Made by a program: the position numbers and the translations under genes. The notes under the pieces are model-generated. The model was not told the DNA's origin. It saw nothing but the letters and a program-made list of their open reading frames with translations, and did not search any database. Of a DNA stretch of 57,092 nucleotides, positions 31,171 through 41,134 are shown piece by piece. Origin of the DNA: Prorocentrum cordatum (lineage: Eukaryota; Sar; Dinophyceae; Prorocentrales; Prorocentraceae); the NCBI GenBank assembly GCA_963575745.1, contig CAUYUJ010018554.1:122501-179592 (forward strand), written 5' to 3'. The first letter of the stretch is position 1. Each line of letters starts with the position of its first letter.

Positions 31171-31325
31171 CATAAGCACAACTTCTCGGAGGTCCGCGCG
31201 GACTTCTTGGATCGGCGCTGGACCCCACTCCCTGGCGTGCGGAGCGTGCTGGAGGCGCCCATCCAAGCGGGGCCCAGTGCCGGTCCAAGAAAGCCGCACA
31301 AACCTCCGAGAAATTATATTTATGC
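31171..31325. mobile_element. Fold-back element, family A, copy 1
   Basis: Arms of about 55 nt are inverted copies: CTCGGAGGTCCGCGCGGAC and its imperfect complement near 31290-31310, with CATAA/TTATG outer ends. The core GGATCGGCGCTGGACC is shared with the copies at 38525, 42545, 52944 and 55738. Confidence 0.8.
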
Positions 31326-31329
31326 TGTT

Positions 31330-32380
31330 TCTCTGTTCGTCGAGATCGCTCATACACTCCCCACCAAGTACTCATATAGCAGAAAGATTGAATGCATTTC
31401 TCGTCCACGGGCTTGTGCACGGCGGGTTCGTGTCGCGATGACGGGGGCCATGGTTTCTGACACCGTGTGGATCGTTCAGCCTTGAACGATCGGCAGCTTT
31501 TCGATCGCCAGGTCGTTCTATACTGGCCGATTCTGGGCCGCAACCGGCGTTCCACCTTTGAACGCCCGCGCTGCAGTCGCCGCCTCGTCGGCACGACACG
31601 AACCTACTGTGCGTGGGCGTGGCCGCCCATACCCAGAAACGCCGGGGCGAACGCACGAGGCCCTGCGCCAGAGGAAGCGGGCAGGCCAGAGGACGACAAC
31701 CAGTCGCCACACCCTGTTGCGAAGTGGGCCTTGAGCCGATGGGTTGAGCCAGAATGACTGGGAGGGCGAGGGGGAGGGAGGGGAGGGGGAGGGGCGGGTC
31801 GAAGGGGCAGGAAACGGGGAGAAGGGAAAAAGGGAAGGCGAGCGGGGGCAGAAGGTTGGAGACGGGGAGAAAGGGAAAGTGGCAGGTGCGCAGGTGGGGG
31901 ATCATCTGTGGCTGAGGCCGAAGGGCAACGAGAGAGGGCACAAGCACTGGACATGGAGGGAGAAAGGCGACGAGGCGCCGACCTTGTCGGTGCTCCACCG
32001 GAAGAACCAGTGGCAGCGGCTCTGGTGCCACCACCTTAGGACGGGTCTTCGCGACGCTGGGGCGTGGATCGTGCTCTCCGCGTGGTACTCAGCGCCGCTG
32101 CGTGCTCTGCACCATCCGAGCAGTCTCGCGCGAGGCTTGAAGACAGCCAAAATCGCACATCGAGGCATGGGCGGCCGAGGAAGCGCCGCTGGAGAGGGGG
32201 AGGCCCCAGCTGGGAGATTCCTCCCCTCCCTCTCCATCGGGCCACCACCTGCCCTTCTCTCTTCACCTCCCCCCCTTCCTCCCTCTCATCCGCCTTGCCC
32301 TGCTTCCCTGCCCTTCTCTTCGCCCCCCCCCCTTCCTCCCGCTCATCCGCTTTTCCCTGCTGGCCACCCCACTATCCTCA
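31330..32380. other. Spacer; G-rich then C/T-rich tracts
   Basis: 31755-31900 is very G-rich on the plus strand with many GGG runs, and 32220-32350 is C/T-rich. A weak spliced-leader look-alike is on the minus strand at about 31742-31761. No gene seen. Confidence 0.5.
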
Positions 32381-32382
32381 GG

Positions 32383-32539
32383 TGTCGGGCACGTCCTCCT
32401 ACAAGCAGACATTGGAAGAAAGATCAAAAAGAGTCAAAGAATACTCAAAGACCATCAAGAATAGTCAAAGCATTGTCCCCAGGCTAATCGTGGACTATTT
32501 TGGGGTATTCCTCCTGTCGAGGAACATGCCCGATCTAGC
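32383..32539. mobile_element. Inverted-repeat element, family G, copy 1
   Basis: Ends are TGTCGGGCACGTCCTCCTAC and an inverted relative near GGAACATGCCCGATCTAGC. The inside has repeated AAGANTAGTCAAAG units. It shares its ends with 35739-36208. Confidence 0.65.
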
Positions 32540-32612
32540 ACTACCCGCTCCTCTCTCTCTCACAGGTGGCTGTACGGACGGAGCGGCAGGCGGCGCCAGC
32601 AACACACAGGGG

Positions 32613-32792
32613 TACAGTGGAGGCCCATACCAAGCAACACCCTGCTTGCCTCCAGGGTGCCCTGGGTTTCTTGGGATTCGATGGTTTTTCCATGGAAAGC
32701 ATGACGCTCCCACACCAAAAACCAGTGAGCGTCCTGGGGTCGCAGGATTGGGTTTCTTGTGGAAGATTTCTTGTGGACGGGCCCCCACTGTA
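32613..32792. mobile_element. MITE-like element, family C, copy 1 (180 bp)
   Basis: Starts TACAGTGGAGGCCC and ends GGGCCCCCACTGTA, so the termini are inverted repeats beginning TA-CAGTGG. The inside matches 39951-40121 and 56312-56491 (reverse orientation) closely, including CCTCCAGGGTGCCCTGGG. Confidence 0.85.
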
Positions 32793-32799
32793 CTCACAG

Positions 32800-33470
32800 G
32801 GCCCCCCATATAGATCTAGGCACGCGAGGCGCGCGGAAGGAGCGGGTCTGCTCGGGCGCAAGGCTTCAAAAAACATCCCAGCTCTCCACCCGTTCCAGAA
32901 CGCTCGGGGCCAACGAAAAGGGGACTAGCTCAGGCGGAGGGGGGACACCGAGCTGGAATCGGCGATACATCGCCGACAGAGCGGCGATTTGGCCCCCGAG
33001 AGCGGAGCGGCACCTGGGCGGGGTGGGCTAGCAGGCAGTTATCGGCGATCAAAGGGGGGCTGGGGGTCGTTGTATCCCCACTGAGCCTACCCCCTGGTGG
33101 TTTTCGAGTCATAACTCCAGCCATCCGTGGATCTGGCTCGTTGGCACCGGTTCCATGGATCCGGGAAAGCACCCCCAGAGCACGAGGCCAGCGCCCCCTG
33201 ATTTGGCGACGGAGCGCCGAATCAGCATGGAAACAGGGCCCGTCGCGAATCCACGCGCCTCGATCCGTGCCTGTGCTTCCGTGACCGTGAGCCTGGCAGC
33301 CTGTCCCCCTCTAACGCTGCCTCTGAAGTCGCCTCCTCCTCCTCCTCCTCCTCCTCGGCTCTTCAGTCAAATAGCCAGAGGCCCAGGGCCCGCTCAGGGG
33401 CGCGACCCCGCGCAGCGCGGCCACCCGGTGGCCGCGCGGGGGGGTCGTCGCCCGCGGCCAAAACTCGGCG
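32800..33470. other. Spacer
   Basis: GC-rich sequence with short palindromes around CGGCGATACATCGCCG (32962-32977) and a (CTC) run at 33333-33357. No gene seen. Confidence 0.45.
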
Positions 33471-33480
33471 GCGCGCCTGG

Positions 33481-33699
33481 TTCGGTGACAACTCCTGGGA
33501 GCCTCCCATGCCATCTTGCTGGCTCTTGCGAATCGACGCTGATCGATGCCTGTCGACACTCGTCGACGCTAATCGACACCAACCGACGCTAACTCGGCGC
33601 TGCCCGCTACCACATCGATGACCCAAAGTCAATCGACGCTAATGCACTCTAGAAACGGAATTACGAAAACACACAAGGCTCCCATGGTCTCCTGCCGAA
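33481..33699. mobile_element. MITE-like element, family B, copy 2 (219 bp)
   Basis: Starts TTCGGTGACAACTCCTGGGA and ends in the inverted relative CCTGCCGAA. It is flanked by the perfect 6-bp duplication GCCTGG (33475-33480 and 33700-33705). It has a run of degenerate CGACGCTAA units inside. Its right duplication is also the edge of a family F element. Confidence 0.87.
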
Positions 33700-33823
33700 G
33701 CCTGGGGGGGAAGTGAGAAGGGGGGCAGGCCTCCTCAGAAGGCGGCGGGGCTTCTCGGAAGCCCCCTTCCAGCCTTCTGAGAAGGCCCACCGCCTCTGAA
33801 TTCCCCCCCTTGGGCTCGCCGCC
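33700..33823. mobile_element. Inverted-repeat element, family F, copy 1
   Basis: Ends are GGGGGGGAAGTGAGAAGG and TTCCCCCCTTGGGCTCGCC; inside are several CTTCTCAGAAGGC-type palindromes. Related to 51913-52103. Confidence 0.6.
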
Positions 33824-33828
33824 GAGAA

Positions 33829-33829
33829 G

Positions 33830-33912
<83 letters not shown>

Positions 33913-33930
33913 CAACAACAACAAAAACGC
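33829..33930. repeat. (AAC)n/(AGC)n trinucleotide array
   Basis: About 17 AAC units, then about 8 AGC units, then AAC again, without interruption. Confidence 0.92.
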
Positions 33931-34010
33931 CGGGAGGCCCGGGGCCCAGTGGCAGAGCCGAGGGGGGCAGGGGGGGGAAGTGCCGCGGGCGGGCCGTGCG
34001 GCCTCCCGCG

Positions 34011-34318
34011 AGCTCCGACGGTGTTCGGGAGAGACAGGAGTACCACTACCACCAGCTAGGGGGGTGGCCGCTCCCACCCTCTCGAGCTGGTGGCACCTCC
34101 CGCGCGGCCTCTCGCGAGAAGCCCAGGAGCTCCGACGGTGTTCGGGAGAGACAGGAGTACCACTACCACCAGCTAGGGGGGTGGCCGCTCCCACCCTCTC
34201 GAGCTGGTGGCACCTCCTTCCAGGAACTCTTTGGAGGCATGCCCAGAACGAGGTGCCACCAGCTCGAGAGGGTGGGACCGCCACCCCCCTAGCTGGTGGT
34301 AGTGGTGCTTTTGTCTCT
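34011..34318. repeat. 117-bp tandem pair plus an inverted third copy
   Basis: Units at 34011 and 34128 are nearly identical over 90 bp (GCTCCGACGGTGTTCGGGAG ... GAGCTGGTGGCACCTCC). 34248-34318 is the reverse complement of the same unit with a few changes, so units 2 and 3 can fold into a hairpin with a short loop. Confidence 0.85.
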
Positions 34319-34408
34319 GGTGAGGTGCTTCCTTCGGTCCAGGGCCTCTCGCCTCGATTTTCGGCACCTGGGCGATGAAAAGAAGCGGTTCCTACGCGAG
34401 ACGGCATA

Positions 34409-34497
34409 GCGACCTCGCGCCGCAGCTCACGCGGGCCGCCAGCGCGGCACGCTACACTGGAGACGAGGGCGCTCACGCGCGACCTCACGCGGGAAGC
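34409..34497. repeat. Dispersed repeat, family I, copy 1
   Basis: About 90 bp matching 51680-51770 in the same orientation, sharing GCGGGCCGCCAGCGCGGCAC and GACGAGGGCGCT-type blocks. No clear terminal structure. Confidence 0.6.
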
Positions 34498-34499
34498 GC

Positions 34500-35340
34500 A
34501 ATGCGAGATGACGAGCAATGGAAGAAGGGGGGGAAACATTAACAAAATAGTCTGCGAATCTTCGGTTTCCGCCTCGCTTCGGCTCCGTCTGGCCCGTCGG
34601 CAATCCAGGCGCGCACCTGAAGAGAACGGAGGAGGAACGATTACAAAAACTGGTTCCTGGCACGGGGCTGGTTCTTCTAATCATCACCCTGGGCGCCGCC
34701 GCGTGAACATGGGATGCAAAAGGACATACTAGTACTATGTGCTGATGTAGGAAGCGCGCAACAGCCCGAGCGGCATGGCGAGAAAGCGCCCGCCACGGAG
34801 CTTATGCTAGAAGGTGTCCGAACACGAGCGTCGCCCCTGCGGAGCCCACGCACACACTCCGTGTGCCCTGGGAGCGACCAAGCCACAATTGTGGTTGCCG
34901 GTTCCGTTCTGCCATTGTTTGACGGTTCCGTTTGCCGTTTTTGTTGCCGGTTCCGGCGCCATGTTTTTGCTGGCTCCGTCGCTTTTGTCTTGCCGGTTCC
35001 AGCTCTGGCTCCAATCCCTGAGCCGTTTTCTTACCTTTTTTCTAACTGCTTCCCCTTCCCAGAGGCATATTTCCGGAAACAAAGAAAAGACGGCCCTGCC
35101 GTTTCAGGGGCCCACTGAGCGCACACACGGTATCAGTATGCTTTGGTGGCGCCGATGAAAGCCACCCCCGGAACAGTCAACCCGTAAAATAAGGATACGG
35201 GGTAAGAATGCAAGGGCCTTGGAGGGCCATGTCAAAGTTTTCCGAACGAGGCTGGCCAGCAAAAGCCGCTAAGGATGGGCCGAAAGGGCAAGGATGCAAG
35301 CGTACCCTTGGAAAGGTTGCCCATCCATACTATGCGGGTT
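34500..35340. other. Spacer with degenerate TTGCCGGTTCC repeats
   Basis: 34890-35010 holds repeated variants of GTTGCCGGTTCCG. The frames across it are unlikely to be coding. The remainder shows nothing I can name. Confidence 0.5.
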
Positions 35341-35345
35341 GACTG

Positions 35346-35485
35346 TTCGGTGGCAACTCATGGGAGCCTCCCATACCATCTTGTCGGCTCTTGCGAATCG
35401 ACGCTAACCGACGCTAAATTGGCGCTAGTCGACGCTAAAGACGGAATTGCGAGGGCAGACCAGGCTCCCATGAACTGCTACCGAA
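35346..35485. mobile_element. MITE-like element, family B, copy 3 (140 bp)
   Basis: Ends are TTCGGTGGCAACTCATGGGA and its inverted relative (TCCCATGAACTGCTACCGAA). It is flanked by the perfect 6-bp duplication TGACTG (35340-35345 and 35486-35491). Internal CGACGCTAA units are present. Confidence 0.88.
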
Positions 35486-35738
35486 TGACTGCAGCATCAA
35501 TATGTCTGGGTGGTGCCGAGGAACACGACGCCCGGTAATTCCTTTACCCTCGTCCTTCACAGCGCGCCAACGGCGGTGAAGACGAGCCCCGCTTGTCGGG
35601 GATCTTCTGACCAGGGTCACTACAGACCCGGGTCAGTCAGGCCTTGCAGGAACCTACAAGATCCTGCACCCAAGCCCAGGTCAGTGAACCCCTGGCCCTG
35701 CAGGATCCGGCAAGATCCGGCGCTCTGGCTGACCTGAC

Positions 35739-36208
35739 GTCGGGCGTGTCCCTCCTCTACAAGAGGAAAATTCAAAAATAGTGAAAAAATCGTCTGGGGA
35801 CGACTTTTTGACTATTGATTGACTCTTTTTGCACATTTGAGGTGGTATTTTTGATTTTTCCTCCAAAATCCGCCTGTAAGGGAGACATGCCCGACCTAAG
35901 GCGGGCCCCCGTTTGCATCGACCCCCGTCTCTTGAGCCCCGCGTCTGCTTCTGCCCCCTCCCTCCAGGGCCTGGTCCTCGGGCCCCACAGGAGGGGACTG
36001 CCCGGACAGATGGCCGCCCCGCGCCCGAAAAGGGGGCTGCCCGCAGGGGAGACGGGTGGCCTCGGGAGCTCTGGCATTAGGTCGGGCACTTCCCCTCTCC
36101 AGGCGGATTTTGAAGAGAAATTGGGGGGGGAACGGTTCAAACCAAAAAAAATGCTCTTCATGTTTTGATTATTTGTTGATAGTCCTCCTGTAGAGGGACA
36201 CGCCCGCC
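35739..36208. mobile_element. Inverted-repeat element, family G, copy 2 (about 470 bp)
   Basis: The outer ends (GTCGGGCGTGTCCCTCC and inverted GGGACACGCCCGCC) and a second, inner inverted pair (AAAATCCGCCTG...GCCCGACCTAA at 35863-35898 and 36078-36115) give a double fold-back. It shares its ends with 32383-32539. Confidence 0.68.
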
Positions 36209-36209
36209 T

Positions 36210-37610
36210 TAACTCTGGCAAGACGAAACCAGGACGAGGATAACATCGGGGGAGGAAAACATCGAGAATCTCTGAGATCCGGCGGCTCGGGGGTACGTCC
36301 TGGGACCAAGAGAGAGCAAGGTCCCGATCCCAAACTCGCCGACTGACCGAGCATATTCGAAAAGCGGCCAAGGATGGTCGGTACCTCTGTCATGAAGGGG
36401 CGCCAGGTCGGGCAAGCCGCGGAGCTCGCAAATGGCCGAACTCGGGTTCCCCGGACTCGCCGGCAACTGGCTCTGGGCGCCGCAAGAGTTGAGCCCGCTG
36501 TCCAGCGAGAGCACTGATGCTCAGAATCCGATTGTCGGCGCAGGATTCCGGGAGTATGGTTTGCCTTCGCAGCGGTTCCCCACGCAAGACCCTACCCCGA
36601 AATCTCTCTCTGAAACCGCAGGAGCCTGCATCTTGCTTCGGCGCTCGCGTTTGCGGGGCTGGGCGGCTGTTTAAACTTCCTCATCTCGGGCGCCGCGGCC
36701 TCCTCAGAGCGTACTGGAATGGTATGAGAGGAGCGTTCCGGAACGCTCTGGGAAACTGTTCTGTCCTCGTCCTGGCCACGTCCGAGCTGGGCCCACGGGT
36801 CGCAAGCAGTCGCGCAGCAGAGGAGGAGGAGGAGGAGGAGGAGGAGGAGGAGGAGGAGGAGGAAGAGGAGGAGGAGGAGGAGGAGGAGGAGGAGGAGGAG
36901 AAGGAGGAGGATCGAGTTTTAGCCTCGCCCGATGTATCCTCGGGGCACTTTTTTGCGTCGCAGCGCGGCGAAGGAGGCAAGCCGCACGGGCGCCCGAGTG
37001 GTCGGGAGGCGCGCGACGAACAGTAGTCGTCTGGCTGCAGGGGAGGAGAGGCGGTCGCAGAGGCCCGGAAGGAGGAGGGCACTCACGGCTGAACTTATAC
37101 CGTTCCAGCCTGACTGACTCGAGGTAGATCGGGGGGTACCTGGTACCTGCAGAACCTGTCCTGCCACCTCCCCACGGTAAAGCCCTGTGGGGAGGTGGGG
37201 GCGCATCAGGGAAAAGGTGAGACGCGTGAGGTGGGGCAAAATTGTGGGGCTCGACCCCAGAAAGGAGAGGGAGGGAGGAGGGGAGGCACCAACATCAGGA
37301 CATCCAACATGAAATGTTCCAGCCTACTTTACGCCTTGATAACCAGAAGGAACTTCCAGCACCCAGGAGGTACCGAAACTCGAGGGTTTTCACGTATCGG
37401 CCCTGGGAGGCGACACTCGTTCGACACCGCTTCGACACTTTCCTGGGTGCTCGGAATTGCTTCTGGGATGTGGTCCTTGAGTGCGATGGGAGCAACAAAA
37501 GGCCGAAAGCGTTTCAGGACTGGCGCGCTGGAGCAGCCAGGTGGGGCTGAAGTGACCAGGCAGTGGACGCTGAAGCGTCTGGAAATACACTCATTTAGGC
37601 GTTATCGGCG
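36210..37610. other. Spacer with a (GAG)n array and a perfect hairpin
   Basis: 36819-36908 is a nearly pure GAG array. 37169-37203 is a hairpin with arms CCACCTCCCCAC and GTGGGGAGGTGG. No gene seen. Confidence 0.6.
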
Positions 37611-37617
37611 CACCTTT

Positions 37618-37707
37618 CTCCTCCTCCTCCTCTTCCTCCTCCTCCTCCTCCTCCTCCTCCTCCTCCTCCTCCTCCTCCTCCTCCTCCTCCTCCTCCTCCT
37701 CCTCCTC
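37618..37707. repeat. (CTC)n array
   Basis: About 30 CTC units with one interruption near the start. Confidence 0.93.
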
Positions 37708-37709
37708 CC

Positions 37710-38520
37710 TTGGGGGGGGGCAAAGAAACGTGCACCTCTCGTGCCCCTTTTTGGGGCCCCAGATGGCCTATTCGGGGCCCCTGTCAGGGCACTGAAGGCG
37801 CACCCTTCCTCACCCCCCCACCCATTTGCCGCACCCCTGTTATGAAGGGGCCCAGGGACACACAAACAAATACCCACAAATCCCAAGATGTTCCATGTTT
37901 TCACATATTTTATGGGTTTCCGTCTTCCCCACCACTTTCCATATTTTCCCATATTTTCTGGGCAATCGCCGATGAATTGTGTCTGTGGGTTTTTTTCCCC
38001 TCCTGATGTTACTAGACGCCCGACCCAAAGCCCATCGGCTTTCGCTGGTAGTGGTACAGAGGTGGGGCCGGTCGTGCAGGCGCGCGCTTCGTGACGTCCA
38101 CTGGTGACCTCCCGCTGGCCTGAAATGATAGGTAGGGTCTACGGGACGTCCCGCGAGCGAGTGATGGCTGCATTCTGAGATCATGCGTCGTCCCAGCGGG
38201 TAAGCCTTCGATGGTCAGCAGACGTGTGTGGGCTTCACTCTGAAACCCTGAATCCTCAATCCAAGTCTGGAACCTTGATGGCCAATAAACGTGCGAGTGT
38301 AACACTGTGTAATCATACATCGTCTCAAACAAATTCTGCGGAGCTCCGATAGCGGTCAAACGCGCTAGGATTGCACTCTGAGATCGCGAACATTCTCGAA
38401 ACACAAATCGATGTGTGCTGCTCGATGGTTTCCGAAGTGTGCACGGAAAATACGCTCCGACAAGAAGCAAACAAAAAGACACCTAAACTACACCAACATC
38501 GTTCGGGCTGCTGATGAATC
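37710..38520. other. Spacer
   Basis: Mixed sequence; T-rich TTTTCCCATATTTT-like stretches at 37890-38000. No gene or repeat family recognised. Confidence 0.4.
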
Positions 38521-38524
38521 GTAA

Positions 38525-38730
38525 AAGTTCTAGGGGAACGAAAAATGACATAAACATAAAAACTCCGAAATCCGCGCAGATTCCTTGGATCGGCGCTGGA
38601 CCCCCCTGGCGCGCGGAGCGCGCCAGGGGCGACGCCGGATGCGCCGCCAGGGGGGTCTAGCGCTGATCCGAGAAATCAGCGCGGACCTCCGAGTGATGAT
38701 GTTTATGTCATTCTTCGTTCCCCTAAACTT
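38525..38730. mobile_element. Fold-back element, family A, copy 2
   Basis: The longest and cleanest copy: AGGGGAACGAAAAATGACAT... at the left has its complement at the right end (25 of 26 match), then CTCCG/CGGAG and GATCGGCGCTGGACC arms, with a GCGCGCGGAGCGCGC centre. The whole 206 bp can fold into one hairpin. Confidence 0.85.
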
Positions 38731-38954
38731 CGTCCCACGAGACAGCTCGAGCAACTTCGATGCCCCCGTCCGTGGGCGAGCGCTGCCCCCGACGGAGCCA
38801 CGGATCTCGTCCCGAAGCGCACCCCTGCCGCCCCTGAGGAGAGAGGGGCAGCTGCCCAGCCCCCGAAGCCCGACCGCCTCTTCGCGCCCCTGCGGACAAG
38901 CCCTGGAGCAAGAGCCCCCTCGCGACAACCCCCGTCGACATCCAGTGGCGGCGA

Positions 38955-39695
38955 GCGCACGAGGGGGGCAGGGGGCGGGGGGAAGACCTCTTGGAAGGAG
39001 GAGGCTTCGGTAGCCAATCATGGGAGCCTGGTGTACCCTCTGAATTCCGTCTGTCGCGTCGATTAGCGTCGACTGGCGTCTGCGAGTCGGTGAGATAGCG
39101 CCGATTTAGCGTAGGTTAGCGTTGATTTAGCGTCGGTTAGCTGCCTCTCAGAAGGCGCGGGCCTCACATGTACAGACGGGGCCCGCGCCTTCCGAGGAGC
39201 AGCCGCCTTCCTCTAACGGAAGGGAGCCGCTTCTCAGAGGGAGCGGGCCTCACATGTACAGACAAGGCCCGCGCCTTCTTAGAAGCGGCCTCCTCCCTCT
39301 AAGAGGACTCCCCTCCTCCCCCTGCCCCCCTTGTGGGGAAGCCGAAAAGTATCGATACCGCTACTCCCTGGACGTCTCCCGTGGTGCGCTCTGACCCGGA
39401 TTTCGAGGCGAACCTAGCGGAGGCGACGAGGGCCTCCAAGAGGCCCAACAAGGGGAAAAAGAGGGAAGGGTAGCGGTATGGTGTACCTTTTCCTCCCCTG
39501 CCCTTGTGCGCACGAAATCGACGCTAATCGACGCTAAATCGACGCTAACCTACGCTACATCGGCGCTATCTCACCGACTCGCAGACGCTAGTCGACGCCA
39601 GTCGACGCGACAGACGGAATTCAGAGGGTACACCAGGCTCTCATGATTTGCTACCGAATCCTTCTCCTTCTAAGAGACCTTCCCCCCTCGTGCAC
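38955..39695. mobile_element. Long fold-back built from two family B ends
   Basis: Arms 39005-39140 and 39515-39658 are inverted copies of about 140 bp with high identity, each ending in the family B terminus TTCGGTAGC. Outside them the flanks are also inverted copies (GCACGAGGGGGG...AGACCTCTTGG against CTAAGAGACCTTCCCCCCTC). The centre (39143-39290) holds two tandem hairpins with GGGCCTCACATGTACAGAC loops. Confidence 0.78.
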
Positions 39696-39699
39696 GTGG

Positions 39700-40200
39700 C
39701 CGAATATTACAGAGGCGCGAGGGCGAGCACGAGTTGTAGCGGGCTGTGGGGCTCAGAAAGCTGGGCGTTCGAGACCGCGCGCGGGAGCCTGATCGCGCTG
39801 CCGTGCGCTGCTGAGGCCGCCACACCCTCGTCCACGCGGCGCTCGACTCTTTGGCGTCGCCGATATCCAGCGCCAGCCCCTCCGCCGAGCAGAAGGAAGG
39901 GAAGGACGAAAGAGGAGAAGAAGAGAAGAAACAGAAATACAGCGGGGTCTGGTCCACAAGAAACCTTCCACGAGAAATCCAACCCTAAGACCCCAGGACG
40001 CCTAATGGTTTTCGGTGTGGGAACGTCACGCTTTCCATACAAAAAGAATCATCGAAACCCAAGAAACCCAGGGCACCCTGGAGGCAAGCAGGGTATTTCT
40101 TGGCATGGGCCCCCACAGTAGTGAATTTGAAGAGAACCACGAAAAGAGAACGGAGGAAGCCGCTGTACAGAGATCGGGCGACGGCACAGGGAGGAAGAGG
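39700..40200. mobile_element. Spacer containing MITE family C, copy 2 (39951-40121)
   Basis: 39951-40121 matches 56312-56491 in the same orientation but lacks the left TACAGTGG end, which suggests decay or truncation. The rest shows no recognisable feature. Confidence 0.7.
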
Positions 40201-40240
40201 AGGAGCGAGAAGGAGAAGGAGAAGGAGGGCGGGTGAAGAG

Positions 40241-40526
40241 AGGGAGGAGGAGGAGTAGGAGGAGGAGGAGGAGGAAGAGGAGAAGGAAAACAACGACGAC
40301 GACGACGACGACGACGACGGCGACGATGACGAGGATGAGGAGGGCGAGGATGAGGAGGGCGAAGGGGCGGAGGAGGCGCAGGACGAAGGCGGAGGAGGGG
40401 AGGGAGGGCAGCAGCGGCGGGCACAGCAGCGGCAGCCAATGACGACGAGCATCCGCCTGCTGAGGAGCCGCCTGCCGACCACGGGAGCCTGCAGAGCTGC
40501 CCTGGCGAGCCGGGCTCCGCGTGCTC

Positions 40527-40563
<37 letters not shown>

Positions 40564-40618
40564 GCGTCGTCGTCTATCGTCGTTATCGTCGTCGTCGTCG
40601 TCGTCGTCGTTATCGTCG

Positions 40619-40667
<49 letters not shown>

Positions 40668-40672
40668 TGGCG
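40241..40672. repeat. GAG/GAC arrays facing a GTC array
   Basis: 40241-40320 is GAG then (GAC)n. 40528-40672 is (GTC)n with few interruptions. GAC and GTC are complementary, so the two arrays form a large potential hairpin. Confidence 0.9.
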
Positions 40673-40734
40673 GCGGCGGCGGCATTGGGATCGTTGTCGG
40701 CGTCGGCGTCGGCGTCGTTGTCGTCGTCGGCGGC

Positions 40735-41134
40735 CGCTGCAAGCGGGCGGTGCGCACGGAGGTCCGGCAGCCGCCGCCATGGACTTCGGGCTAGAACCAT
40801 TGAAGGCACCTGGATGTCTAAATGCTCCTTCAGTTTCCTTATCACCTTCATCATCGCATCCTCCCGCTTCGCTGCTTGCTGCTTGGCAGCCTGTCTGCCT
40901 GTCCTGTCGTCGCTGGATTGCGCCTCCCCTGCTTCGCCCCACAAACCCCATTGCCCCGCATGTGCAGAGGCGGCAAGCCTCGCCCTGCTGCTTATCCCTC
41001 TTGTCACAGCTCTTGTCGTTGTCCTTCTTGTGCTGCTTAGCCCTCTTGTCGCAGCTCTTACTCCCCTTGAACTCCTTCTCTGGCGTCTCGTCCTCGCGCG
41101 GCCCACCGAACGTCCAATGAGAAGCCGCAGGCAT
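40735..41134 (-). pseudogene. Possible coding remnant, function unknown
   Basis: Two minus frames carry protein-like text next to each other: EKEFKGSKSCDKRAKQHK with a repeated KSCDKR unit and a CRLCTCGAMGF cluster (about 40950-41090), then, after a frame change, REDAMMKVIRKLKEHLDIQV (about 40790-40870). I do not recognise the protein. It could be an exon or a retroelement fragment; the repeat-rich setting keeps confidence low. Confidence 0.25.

Noticed and set aside
31744-32487. 247-residue plus frame
   Set aside because: It crosses a G-rich and a C/T-rich tract, shows no motif, and overlaps open frames on the other strand.
33661-34545. 294-residue minus frame
   Set aside because: It spans an AAC/AGC array (poly-Leu) and a tandem repeat; composition artefact.
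40500-40700. Poly-Asp, poly-Arg and poly-Ser frames
   Set aside because: Direct translation of a (GTC)n array; the same applies to the frames over every CTC/GAG array in the window.
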